Of a stretch of 64,000 nt of DNA, positions 46,326 to 54,783 are shown piece after piece. A program made the translations under genes and the position numbers. Position 1 is the stretch's first letter, and each line of letters starts with the position of its first letter. The notes beneath the pieces are model-generated. The model saw only the letters and a program-made list of their open reading frames with translations, had not been told where the DNA came from and made no database searches. This DNA comes from Mucilaginibacter limnophilus (GTDB lineage: Bacteria; Bacteroidota; Bacteroidia; Sphingobacteriales; Sphingobacteriaceae): contig NZ_SACK01000005.1 in NCBI RefSeq assembly GCF_004005815.1, positions 186,001-250,000 on the forward strand. The letters run 5' to 3'.

Positions 46326-47384
46326 TTATAAGGTTATCGGTTTCGCGTTTGCGCGCGCATACCAGTTGGTGATTAGCTTTCGTGTATTCTCGAAAGTGCA
46401 CATCCGGGTCATAATGGTTTCCGTAGCCTGTTCAGGTGTTTGGCCCGATTGAATGCAGCTGTAGTAAAGATCCCCGAAATCCGTTCGGAAATCAAAGCCC
46501 GAGGGTTGATAGAGTGGTACGCCTACAAACATAGAGTCGGCATCAACTTGTCCCTGTGTATCGCTGGCGTCCATATTTATCGTTATCTGGTGCGTTGCTA
46601 TCGTCCTTAAATAATCGTCATATTTCAATGGCTTTATTACTTCCACATAGCAGCCGTCCAATAATGTTTCCAGTTCGGCTTTTAAACTTTCATTTGAAAA
46701 ATCAGTGTCATTAATGGTTGTTATCTTGTTGAAAATCTCAGGATACAGTCCAAATGGTTTACCAATTAAGTCTTTTGCCATTGCGATATTATATATCCAG
46801 TTGCGGCGTTCAATTTCATGGTTTTTTTTCCTGGGGCCAATAAATATTCCCTGCCGAAGTTCAGATGCGATGATATAGTCTTTCCTTTTCAGAGTGTAAT
46901 ATGGCTGAGGCCATTCCAGAAATTCAGTTGTGATACTTAACGTACGGTAAAAATGCTGGTAAATTTTATGCCGGGGATAGGTAAGGATAGCATCGCAAGC
47001 ATTTGCGCAATTTTTAAAATCGATAAGCCAGCTCACGTTTCTCGCGTGCATTTGCAGCGTGTCGCCATTTTCATGAAATGCGCCTATAACCAGTTTGCCC
47101 TGTTTTTTTATATCTTGTATGATCTGCATAGCTATCCCGGGATCGTAGTTCCAGAGGGCCAGTACAGTATCTGCCCAAGCTATTTGTTCACGCCAATTGT
47201 CTTTGGGTACACTGACAATGCGACCGTTCATGGCCGCAGCGTAACTATGCCAGCTGATGGGCGCATGCACTGACGAATTCCAGTTAGCGTCGCCATTAAC
47301 ATCCTCATATGACATCAAACGGTCATTAGCAGTAATAAGCTCAGGATTGGCAACTGCGCTTAAATCGCAAACCAGAAAATTCAT
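46326..47384 (-). CDS. Glycosyltransferase-like protein of unknown function
   Basis: 352 residues, no signal peptide or membrane segment. I do not recognise a named family. The C-terminal part, CYVEVIKPLKYDDYLRTIAT followed by HQITINMDASDTQGQVDADSMFVGVPLYQPSG, has the look of the GT-B donor-site half of glycosyltransferases (an E-x7-E-like region before a sugar-nucleotide pocket and a loss-of-face loop). The N-terminal half has alternating strand-helix units consistent with a Rossmann-like domain. It lies 9 bases after a GT4-type gene and 4 before the methyltransferase, so a role in modifying the same product is likely. Confidence 0.5.
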   Translation of the reverse strand: MNFLVCDLSAVANPELITANDRLMSYEDVNGDANWNSSVHAPISWHSYAAAMNGRIVSVPKDNWREQIAWADTVLALWNYDPGIAMQIIQDIKKQGKLVIGAFHENGDTLQMHARNVSWLIDFKNCANACDAILTYPRHKIYQHFYRTLSITTEFLEWPQPYYTLKRKDYIIASELRQGIFIGPRKKNHEIERRNWIYNIAMAKDLIGKPFGLYPEIFNKITTINDTDFSNESLKAELETLLDGCYVEVIKPLKYDDYLRTIATHQITINMDASDTQGQVDADSMFVGVPLYQPSGFDFRTDFGDLYYSCIQSGQTPEQATETIMTRMCTFENTRKLITNWYARANAKPITL

Positions 47385-47393
47385 AATGTTAAT

Positions 47394-48617
47394 TTAATCA
47401 GGGTTTGACACAGCAGTTTTATTTGTTGCGGTGCATGCCTTTTCAATAACCTTTTCCAGGAGCTGCCATGTATAGCGCTTTATATTATTAAGGCCCTTGG
47501 CTTTTAATGCTTCCCGCAGCGTTTTATCATATCGCAAAAGCATTAGTTTTTCGGCTATTTCAACTTCGTCAACGTAGTATATAAAGGCCCCGTTTATCCA
47601 AATATTTTTCAGTTTCGGTTCTATCAGTAAAGCGCCGTCACCTGCTACTTCTTTAATATTGCCGCCGTCATTAATGGTTATTAAGGGTACACCACAGGCT
47701 TGTGATTCAACAGTACAAAGTTCAAATCCGCCCGAAAACGGCACATTTACAATAACATCGCACATGTTGATCCTTTCAAGGTAGGTTAACGGCTTATTGG
47801 GTATATCCTTTGATGATATAGTATTTCCCAGTTCTACACCTATCTGCGGTTTAAAGCTTTTCTCTGTGAAAAGAACATGCTTGTTCAGCTTTAAATAACC
47901 AGTAATAGATTCCAGATCCCAGCCAGTACCTACTATGCGACGTGTTTCGCTGTGGATATACAGATAAATATTTTTTTGCCTCAGATTATAAACCAAGTGA
48001 TGCAGGGCAAGCAGTACTTTGGGTATTTGCTTGCGTTCATCGTTTTTGGCAAACACACCAATAATAAAGTCGCTTTTTAAATTCAGGCCGAGTTTTTCTC
48101 GAATAGTGCTTTTATCAATTGGAAAAAAATCGTCCGTATCAACTCCATGCGGCGCGTAGAATACGTTTTTTACCCCGGCTGATTTAAGGTATTTTTTTGT
48201 CGCCTGTGTAGGAACTATCACGCCTTCAATTTCTTTTAGCGCATTTATGTATTTTTCAGCAGCGGGGAAACCATCCAATACGGTGTGGGCAAAGATTTTT
48301 TGCTTAACAACGTTAAGTTTAAGCAAATTCAAAAAATACTCAACTGCGCCGATATCGAAATTTAAAATAATGATATCGGGTTCAATTTCTTTTACAAAAT
48401 TGCCAACAGCATCCAGCTCGGTTGCTTCCTTATTACCGCTCCATATGGTGAAATTGAAGTTTTCCTTATCAGCCGCTTCTGATGATACGATGCCGAATGA
48501 AAAGCCGGCACAATACACCTGGTGTCCATTTTTGCTCAAACTGGTCGCAATTTTACGGCAGGTGATACCGAATCCGGTGGTCCAGTATGCTGGATGTGAT
48601 ATAATGCCAATTCTCAT
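47394..48617 (-). CDS. Glycosyltransferase, GT4-like (GT-B fold)
   Basis: 407 residues. N-terminal IGIISHPAYWTTGFGITCRKIATSLSKNGHQVYCAGF is the typical acceptor-domain start. VFYAPHGVDTDDFFPID lies at the interdomain region, and the donor-domain motif is FSGGFELCTVESQACGVPLITINDGGNIKE. It should be a retaining, nucleotide-sugar-dependent cytoplasmic enzyme. It is part of the cluster with the precursor peptide and two further glycosyltransferases, although the 40-base space before it is the widest in the block. Confidence 0.88.
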   Translation of the reverse strand: MRIGIISHPAYWTTGFGITCRKIATSLSKNGHQVYCAGFSFGIVSSEAADKENFNFTIWSGNKEATELDAVGNFVKEIEPDIIILNFDIGAVEYFLNLLKLNVVKQKIFAHTVLDGFPAAEKYINALKEIEGVIVPTQATKKYLKSAGVKNVFYAPHGVDTDDFFPIDKSTIREKLGLNLKSDFIIGVFAKNDERKQIPKVLLALHHLVYNLRQKNIYLYIHSETRRIVGTGWDLESITGYLKLNKHVLFTEKSFKPQIGVELGNTISSKDIPNKPLTYLERINMCDVIVNVPFSGGFELCTVESQACGVPLITINDGGNIKEVAGDGALLIEPKLKNIWINGAFIYYVDEVEIAEKLMLLRYDKTLREALKAKGLNNIKRYTWQLLEKVIEKACTATNKTAVSNPD

Positions 48618-48657
48618 TTAAAATATGGGTAATAGTACATATTCGGGTTTCAGGTTA

Positions 48658-49356
48658 TTAGGAAAGCCATGAGCCTAAAAAATAATGTATCGCATATGCG
48701 TCGCTTATTTTTTTTTGTAAAGCTTCATCAACTTCTAATGTTTCATTAAACAACGCACGGATTTCATTGATACCAAGTGGGTATAGAGCATTAGAGGGTA
48801 CTAACTCAATATGGCTTTTATGCGGATAACCGTCAAAGATGCGGGTTAATTTGAAAGGACCTGTAGTTGCCAATATTTGCATCCATTTGGCCATATCCGT
48901 ATCTGCAAACCAACCTTGTTCCTTAAGTGTTGTGCATATAGTTTCAAAAAACAGGTTTCCGGGTGTACAAGCCATAAAGGCGTTACAAACGATTTTCTCC
49001 TGATCAAAGCGTTTACAATGTTCATTAGGTTCCAGCCCCATCACGCACGTTTTGTTAATTAGCAACGATGAGATGTTTTGAAGGCATTCAAAATCAAGAT
49101 CGATGAAAACTCCGCCTATTTTATATAGTATAAAGTAACGCACAGCATCAACCCGCTGAATGTTATATGGATAGTTATCATAGGTGATCAAAAATTCCGG
49201 GTAGTTTTCTGCAATAAATGCCCTGTTCATATCATCCGTCCAAAGTCTGTATTCCCATCCCGGGTGTTTTTCCCGCCAGGTTTCAGCCAAAACAGCCAAA
49301 TGGGCATCTACATTTGTATTTTTCCAGGTTTGATGTATAATACGTGGTATCATCAT
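48658..49356 (-). CDS. Glycosyltransferase, GT32-like (DXD sugar-binding, OCH1-type)
   Basis: 232 residues. IPRIIHQTWKN at the N-terminus, HPGWEYRLWTDD, and IQRVDAVRYFILYKIGGVFIDLDFECL with the metal-binding DLD (86-88) are the hallmark of the Gly_transf_sug / GT32 family. C-terminal HYFLGSW is also typical. Members transfer mannose, galactose or similar. It starts 3 bases after the LanB-like gene ends, so it belongs to the same transcript. Confidence 0.88.
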   Translation of the reverse strand: MMIPRIIHQTWKNTNVDAHLAVLAETWREKHPGWEYRLWTDDMNRAFIAENYPEFLITYDNYPYNIQRVDAVRYFILYKIGGVFIDLDFECLQNISSLLINKTCVMGLEPNEHCKRFDQEKIVCNAFMACTPGNLFFETICTTLKEQGWFADTDMAKWMQILATTGPFKLTRIFDGYPHKSHIELVPSNALYPLGINEIRALFNETLEVDEALQKKISDAYAIHYFLGSWLS

Positions 49357-49359
49357 AAC

Positions 49360-50217
49360 CTAAGCAATGCGGATGATGCCATCCATTTTTTTTGTTACCT
49401 GATTGAATATTTTAAGTATCTGTTTTGATGCATTTAGCAAAATTTTATCGCCGTTTAAACCTGTCTGCTGGTAAGCTGCCTGGCTAAGGAGCATGAAGGC
49501 TACATGGAATTCGTTGGTTTGCAGATATGTTTTACATGCATTCTCCCATTGTGCCATCCAGTGAAGCCCTGTTTCGTAATTTTCTTTTGTCCATATATCT
49601 TCAATTATCTCCACGAAAATTTCCTTGTTGTAGTCAAATAACGCCACGAATTGCTGTGTTTCGTCCTCACGCTGTTTATCATTGCTGTCGCCATTATCAT
49701 GTGTGGTTAAGTGAAGCACCAGTTTCAAGGTATTTACCCGGGCGGTTCTGGTGTTTGTAAAGCCGGCCTTTATAATGCCAAACTGCAGGTAAACAATAAG
49801 CGTAAAAATGCTTTCTATATCGATTTCCTGATCTGCAAGCGCGTACAATATGATCTCAGAGAGCTGCTGTTTGACAGCGTGCAAACTATCATTTATAGTT
49901 AAATGAGGTTCCTCAATATCATATTCAATGGTATTGTTTGGGTAATCCATAAACAAACCATCCAACGGGTATTTAACAGCCTTCATAGGTGAAGGAAAAT
50001 TTTCAAGGAAAGCCTCGGCTTTTTTACAGAAGTCTTCCTTTAGAGCAAAATGCTCATTAGCGGGATTAATCTCAACAGTAATATGCTCGCCGCGGTAGGT
50101 GCTTAAACTTACTCGCCAATGCGATATGTTGTTTTGATTTTGCTGTATGTAGGGACGTATAAAACCGCAGAGCAAATTGTGCCACGCTACCTGGTTGTAA
50201 AAAATTGAGGCTATCAT
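49360..50217 (-). CDS. Possible stand-alone LanB C-terminal (SpaB_C / thiopeptide-type) domain protein
   Basis: 285 residues, cytoplasmic. The N-terminal WHNLLCGFIRPYIQQNQ...ISHWRVSLSTYRGEHITVEIN resembles the opening of the thiopeptide-type bacteriocin biosynthesis domain, in which a WFFIRY..gpHiRlR-like strand follows a first helix. DGLFMDYPNNTIEYDIEEPH and the helical C-terminal half fit lantibiotic-dehydratase C-terminal domains found in Bacteroidota. The match is only partial and was judged by eye. If right, it would be an elimination-domain-like protein without its glutamylation partner in this window. Gene position inside the RiPP-like cluster supports a processing role. Confidence 0.4.
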   Translation of the reverse strand: MIASIFYNQVAWHNLLCGFIRPYIQQNQNNISHWRVSLSTYRGEHITVEINPANEHFALKEDFCKKAEAFLENFPSPMKAVKYPLDGLFMDYPNNTIEYDIEEPHLTINDSLHAVKQQLSEIILYALADQEIDIESIFTLIVYLQFGIIKAGFTNTRTARVNTLKLVLHLTTHDNGDSNDKQREDETQQFVALFDYNKEIFVEIIEDIWTKENYETGLHWMAQWENACKTYLQTNEFHVAFMLLSQAAYQQTGLNGDKILLNASKQILKIFNQVTKKMDGIIRIA

Positions 50218-50248
50218 TTTGATTACTATTAATTATGGATGATGTGTT

Positions 50249-50596
50249 TTATATTTCCTGTTCGCCAAGCAATGATAACACGCGGTTTTTAAGCTTAGCG
50301 TTTGATTGGACGTAATAATAAATTCTCTTATTACCATCTTTTATAACATAATATCCTGCACTGGTATAGATCAAATGCTGTTTGAACCCTTCATTAACAC
50401 TTATTTCAATGCCATCTGACAATTGCTCATAAGTGCCGTTATTATAACTGTGTACAAATAAAGTGTCCGGATGAGATAACCCTTCACTTGTTAAAAGTAC
50501 TTGCCTGAACATGCTGTCGTTACAAATCAAAATACAATCAGTACTGTTTGGAGTAAGATAGTTCAGCAATAGCATTCCGGATTCAAGCTTTTTCAA
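50249..50596 (-). CDS. Stand-alone copy of the C-terminal domain of the adjacent glycosyltransferase
   Basis: About 115 residues. A TTG start at 50596 keeps the segment KKLESGMLLLNYLTPNST, which aligns with NKLNDVLISYLSPSSS of the upstream gene product; an ATG at 50575 would remove it. Further matches are ILICNDSMFRQVLL with LLLLTDNTYKRGVV, and LIYTSAGYYVIKDGNKRIYYYV with LFYETAGGYYTLSDMPKKLFYQV. The protein therefore looks like a duplication of residues 205-325 of the GT2-like enzyme, without its catalytic part. I know no family name. It could be a peptide- or partner-binding domain acting in trans. It follows the GT2 stop by 4 bases. Confidence 0.65.
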   Translation of the reverse strand: MKKLESGMLLLNYLTPNSTDCILICNDSMFRQVLLTSEGLSHPDTLFVHSYNNGTYEQLSDGIEISVNEGFKQHLIYTSAGYYVIKDGNKRIYYYVQSNAKLKNRVLSLLGEQEI

Positions 50597-50600
50597 CCTG

Positions 50601-51707
50601 TTAGATTTGATGTGTATAAATCGGATTATTAAAATTCAAGTTTTTATACACGGTATCATTGCCAAATACGCTATTTACCGCATACGTTTTGTTTAGCTTG
50701 TTTTTCCACATGTATATGCGATTAGTTACCTGGCTGCAAAACATAATCACTTGCTCAATTAAATCGTGGCTGCTTACCTGATAAAATAATTTTTTTGGCA
50801 TATCGCTTAACGTATAATACCCGCCAGCGGTCTCATAAAACAGTGTTTGCACAGTATCACTGGTACTATATAAATCAATATGTTCGCTGTCTCCGCTCCA
50901 TAGCCCTTGGGCCCATTCATCACCAAGTATCGAATATTGATACTCCTGCTGAGCTTCGTCGATAACTGCACCTGCAAGTCTGAGGCTTTTATTATCTATC
51001 ACTACACCGCGTTTATAGGTATTGTCGGTCAACAGCAGCAGTACCTCTGAGCTTGACGGAGACAGGTAGCTAATCAGTACATCATTAAGCTTATTAGTAA
51101 GGTATTCGTTTTCAAGTCGGGTATTTCGCTCATGCTCAATCACGTTGAAAAAACCGGGATTGCCTGTTATCGGTGTTTTTGTTAACCCGTATAGCTCAAG
51201 TCTGTTTACTAGGTCATAGTCTTCAAACCCATAATTCACCATCCTTTCGTCATAACCGGTCACCTTATAAAAATCGGCCTTGCGTACACAAATGCGACCA
51301 AGCACATCGCTTTTATTTAATAGATTATTATTAAATACTGAAAGAAAAATATCATTTGCCTTGCTGAAGGCTTCATTTACATAGGCCGCAAAACCAATGC
51401 CTGTAAAGTTATCTGCATCAATATTGCAAAGCACATCACCGGTGGCCAAACGAAAGGCCACATTGCGCGAATGACTGCGATTAAAATATAGGTGCGATGT
51501 TGTTTTGTAATAAACAAGCTTACCACTTTTGATATAATATGACATGTGGTTACGGATATAATCTTCAACTCCATCGGTTGAATTGTAATCAAGTAATACA
51601 AATTCGAGATTTGCATAATCCTGATTTGCCTCGATATTGGCTTGCAATGTTTCTTTTAAATGCTGCAAACGATTCATGCAAACCGTACAAAATGATATTT
51701 TAAGCAT
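50601..51707 (-). CDS. GT2-like (GT-A fold) glycosyltransferase with extra C-terminal domain
   Basis: 368 residues. Catalytic part 1-200: ISFCTVCMNRLQHLKETLQ, FVLLDYNSTDG, SHSRNVAFRLATGDVLCNIDADN with the metal-binding DAD (97-99), then GYDERMVNYGFEDYDLVNRL, the galactosyltransferase-type second motif. Residues 205-330 form an additional domain that recurs as a separate 115-residue protein immediately downstream. A GT-A enzyme next to a Cys-rich double-glycine peptide is reminiscent of SunS, the peptide S-glycosyltransferase of sublancin, but sequence identity with SunS is not claimed. It lies 3 bases after the HlyD gene. Confidence 0.8.
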   Translation of the reverse strand: MLKISFCTVCMNRLQHLKETLQANIEANQDYANLEFVLLDYNSTDGVEDYIRNHMSYYIKSGKLVYYKTTSHLYFNRSHSRNVAFRLATGDVLCNIDADNFTGIGFAAYVNEAFSKANDIFLSVFNNNLLNKSDVLGRICVRKADFYKVTGYDERMVNYGFEDYDLVNRLELYGLTKTPITGNPGFFNVIEHERNTRLENEYLTNKLNDVLISYLSPSSSEVLLLLTDNTYKRGVVIDNKSLRLAGAVIDEAQQEYQYSILGDEWAQGLWSGDSEHIDLYSTSDTVQTLFYETAGGYYTLSDMPKKLFYQVSSHDLIEQVIMFCSQVTNRIYMWKNKLNKTYAVNSVFGNDTVYKNLNFNNPIYTHQI

Positions 51708-51710
51708 GAG

Positions 51711-52469
51711 TTAATTAATAAATATCTTAAATAAGTTGCTTAATACTCTTTTTAGTATGCTTGTGTCATCAGTTACAATTTCGGCATCTGCCTGCATGCC
51801 ATACTTTAACTGCACGGGTTTATGTAACCTGGAAAACTTATTGGAACCGAAATCTATTTTTGCTATAAACGATCCGTCTTTTGCGGGAATTTCTGATATG
51901 TACGATACGTTGCCTGTAATCATACCATATTCTTCATAGGCGTAGCTTTGCAGCTTTACCAGCACCTGTTGTCCAACTTTTACTTTACCCATGCTGTATG
52001 GAGGTATATAAACTTCACCGAAAAACTTTTCGTTATTGCTACATAAAAAGAATACAGGCTGGCCACTTGCCAGCAGTTTGTTCTCTTCAACTATGCCGTT
52101 AAACCACACTTGTCCGGCATTTATAGCGATAAGTATATACCTACCGACCGGGCTTTCAACAGATGCCAAAGGTTGGTTGATCATAACGTGCTGGCCGTTA
52201 TGTACCAGCAATTTTATAAGTTTACCTGGCGCCGTCGCAGTAATCGCTGCAGGCGGGTTAATCGCGCTTATACGCAGCTTTGCTTTTACAAGATCAGGAT
52301 ACTTCACCAATGCCGAAATGCTTACTATTAATAGCAAGACGGCAAAAAAACTGCTGATGCCCCAACGTAGCAGCCACGACGGCGGTTTCGAAATAATGTC
52401 TTGTATCTCTTCGGTATGTATTTGTTCGGTATCCTCGCTCTTTGTCAGCATATATTTTTTAGTGGTCAT
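51711..52469 (-). CDS. Short HlyD-family membrane fusion (adaptor) protein
   Basis: 252 residues with one N-terminal membrane helix (about 35-60, FFAVLLLIVSISALV). A biotinyl-lipoyl-like half motif follows (ITATAPGKLIKLLVHNGQHVMINQPLASVES), directly joined to the second half (INAGQVWFNGIVEENKLLASGQPVFFL) and a beta-barrel domain. The long coiled-coil hairpin that normally separates the two halves, 100 residues or more in HlyD-like adaptors, is missing. Its ATG overlaps the stop of the C39 ABC exporter by 4 bases, which marks the two as a functional pair. The missing hairpin raises the question of how it contacts an outer-membrane channel. Confidence 0.85.
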   Translation of the reverse strand: MTTKKYMLTKSEDTEQIHTEEIQDIISKPPSWLLRWGISSFFAVLLLIVSISALVKYPDLVKAKLRISAINPPAAITATAPGKLIKLLVHNGQHVMINQPLASVESPVGRYILIAINAGQVWFNGIVEENKLLASGQPVFFLCSNNEKFFGEVYIPPYSMGKVKVGQQVLVKLQSYAYEEYGMITGNVSYISEIPAKDGSFIAKIDFGSNKFSRLHKPVQLKYGMQADAEIVTDDTSILKRVLSNLFKIFIN

Positions 52470-54643
52470 GCACCTAATTCCAATTGGTTTTTAACTAAAC
52501 TATAATATTCTCCACGTAAACTTGTAAGCCAGGCATGGGTACCCTGTTCCATTATTTTACCCTTGTCAAGCAAAATGATATTATCTGCATTGCTTACAGT
52601 GCTTAGCCTGTGTGCTATAATTACCACTGTCCGTCCTACGCAAAACTCCTTCAGGTTATCCATAATGATCCTTTCATTATTGGCGTCGAGCGCATTTGTC
52701 GCTTCATCAAAAAACAGGTACTGCGGATCCTTGTAAACCGCACGTGCAATAAAAAGGCGCTGCTTTTGCCCCTGGCTCATGCCGTTGCCTGTTGGTCCAA
52801 TGATAGTTTTAAGGCCTAAAGGCAAATCATTAATAAATTCATCAAGATTGGCTATACGAATGGCATGCTGCAGCTTTACCGGGTTCGGAAATTCGTCGCC
52901 TACAGTAATATTAGCCGCTATAGTGTCTGAAAATATGAAGCCATCCTGCATAACTATGCCGCAACTGGCGCGCCATGCTTTAAAGCTTATATGGTTAAGC
53001 CTGGTTGATCCGATTTTTATTTCCCCTGCTTCCGGCTCGAAAAAGCGAAGCAATAGCTTAATAATAGTGGTTTTTCCACTGCCGCTCATGCCCACAATTG
53101 CGGTGGTTTTGCCATCGGGAATGGTGAGATTGACATCTTTCAAAACAGTATCATTTCCGGCGCCTGGATACCTGAAAGTAAGGTTGTTTATTGTGATGCC
53201 TTTATCTACCGGAAGCTCGTTAATAAAGTGCTTTTCCATCGGTTCCTCGTCTTGCAGCTCATGAATCTCGTTAAGACGTTCGAGGCTGATTTTAGCATCC
53301 TGATAGCTTTGTATAAAACCCAGCATATGACTTATCGGACTGGTTACCTGCCCTACTATATATTGAATCGCCATCATGCCACCAAGTGTTATCTGCCCGT
53401 CAATTACTGACTTAACACTTATAAATGTGATAAGTATGTTTTGTGCCTGGCTGATGAACATCGAGCCGGCTTGCTGATACTGGCTAAGCGCCAAACCTTT
53501 AACGCTGAACTTGAACAGACTTGCCTGTATGGTTTCCCAATGCCAGCGTTTCTGCCTTTCATAATTGTTAAGCTTGATCTCCTGCATACCGGTGACCAGC
53601 TCTACTACTGTAGTTTGGTTTCCGGATGACAGATCAAACTGTTTGTAATTAAGCTCACGGCGATACTTTAAAAAAAGTAAGATCCAACCTGAATATAATA
53701 GTGTGCCTATAACAGCTATCATAAATATCAGCGGGCTGTAATACATCAGTATAACGGTAAAAATCAACAGGTTCATCATTGAAAACAAGGTATTAAGCGT
53801 ACTACCCGTTAAAAACGATTGAATGGTGTTTTGATCATTCATACGCTGCATGATATCGCCTGTGGTTTTAGTTTCAAAAAAGCTCAAAGGCAGTTTCATG
53901 AGCTTAATTAAAAAATCGGTTAGTATGGATATGTTAACACGGGAGGTAATGTGCAGTAAGATCCACGAACGTATAAAATCAACAACAGTACTGCCCAAAA
54001 ACAGCATTACCTGGGCAATTAATATCAAGTAAACAAAATTTATATTCCGGGTATTGATGCCCGTATCAACCATTGATTGCGTAAGAAAAGGCGCCACAAG
54101 TGATAGTAGCGTTCCTGTTAACAAACCAAAAAACAGTTGTACAAACAGTAAGCGATACGTATATAAATATCGCAGCACTGTACCCCATTTTACTTTTTTC
54201 TCTTTGTCGCCCTCTTCCTCGTAAAATTTAGGAGTAGGCGCTATTAAAAGAGATATGCCGTCATGTAGCTCCTTATGGCCATACCAGCTTCTTGTAAACT
54301 CCTTATCAGTATAAACAACTATTCCCCGGGATGGATCTGCTACGTAATACTTATTACTTTTTATTTTATAAAGCACTACAAAGTGGTTTTGTTTCCAATG
54401 TAGTATGCATGGCAGTTGTGCTTCACTTAATTGTGGTAAAGTGAGCTTAACACCAATGGTACGAAACCCAAGTTTTTCCGCTGCCTCGCTAATGCCAAGT
54501 AATGACACTCCGCCGGTGTTGATATAGCAAAGATCCCGCAGCTTTTGAATGGCATAACTGCGGCCATAATATTTGGCCACCATCCGTAGACAAGTGGGCC
54601 CGCAATCTTTCTGGTCTTGTTGTTTGTAGCCGGGGAACTTCAA
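52466..54643 (-). CDS. Bacteriocin ABC exporter with N-terminal C39 peptidase
   Basis: 725 residues in the usual PCAT arrangement. C39 peptidase (1-130): YKQQDQKDCGPTCLRMVAKYYG with oxyanion Q8 and catalytic C14, then H87 in KQNHFVVLYK and D103 in VADPSRG. A six-helix transmembrane domain spans about 155-450. The ATPase has Walker A GMSGSGKTT, signature MSQGQKQR and Walker B YLFFDEATNALD. It cleaves the leader after Gly-Gly and exports the core. The only possible start is TTG at 54643, since an in-frame stop lies just upstream and the first C39 residues follow directly. A strong hairpin separates it from the precursor gene. Confidence 0.93.
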   Translation of the reverse strand: MKFPGYKQQDQKDCGPTCLRMVAKYYGRSYAIQKLRDLCYINTGGVSLLGISEAAEKLGFRTIGVKLTLPQLSEAQLPCILHWKQNHFVVLYKIKSNKYYVADPSRGIVVYTDKEFTRSWYGHKELHDGISLLIAPTPKFYEEEGDKEKKVKWGTVLRYLYTYRLLFVQLFFGLLTGTLLSLVAPFLTQSMVDTGINTRNINFVYLILIAQVMLFLGSTVVDFIRSWILLHITSRVNISILTDFLIKLMKLPLSFFETKTTGDIMQRMNDQNTIQSFLTGSTLNTLFSMMNLLIFTVILMYYSPLIFMIAVIGTLLYSGWILLFLKYRRELNYKQFDLSSGNQTTVVELVTGMQEIKLNNYERQKRWHWETIQASLFKFSVKGLALSQYQQAGSMFISQAQNILITFISVKSVIDGQITLGGMMAIQYIVGQVTSPISHMLGFIQSYQDAKISLERLNEIHELQDEEPMEKHFINELPVDKGITINNLTFRYPGAGNDTVLKDVNLTIPDGKTTAIVGMSGSGKTTIIKLLLRFFEPEAGEIKIGSTRLNHISFKAWRASCGIVMQDGFIFSDTIAANITVGDEFPNPVKLQHAIRIANLDEFINDLPLGLKTIIGPTGNGMSQGQKQRLFIARAVYKDPQYLFFDEATNALDANNERIIMDNLKEFCVGRTVVIIAHRLSTVSNADNIILLDKGKIMEQGTHAWLTSLRGEYYSLVKNQLELGA

Positions 54644-54699
54644 TGGTTATGGTGCGTTAAATGGACATAATGCGTTACAAATTGATGGAGATTTTTACG

Positions 54700-54732
54700 A
54701 TAATATAAAGCCCCAATGGGGCTTTATATTAT
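54700..54732 (-). terminator. Strong hairpin between precursor and exporter genes
   Basis: A 15-bp perfect stem (ATAATATAAAGCCCC with GGGGCTTTATATTAT) and a 3-base loop, 51 bases after the precursor stop and 56 before the exporter start. It probably acts as a partial terminator or processing site, so that precursor RNA exceeds exporter RNA, as in many bacteriocin operons. Confidence 0.7.
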
Positions 54733-54783
54733 TAGCTTGTACACCATAGCTTCGAGTAAAGTAAAGCTTGGTTGTTACGCTAC

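Noticed and set aside
52779-53264. 161-codon plus-strand frame opposite the ABC exporter
   Set aside because: Antisense shadow of the ATPase domain, with low-complexity composition.
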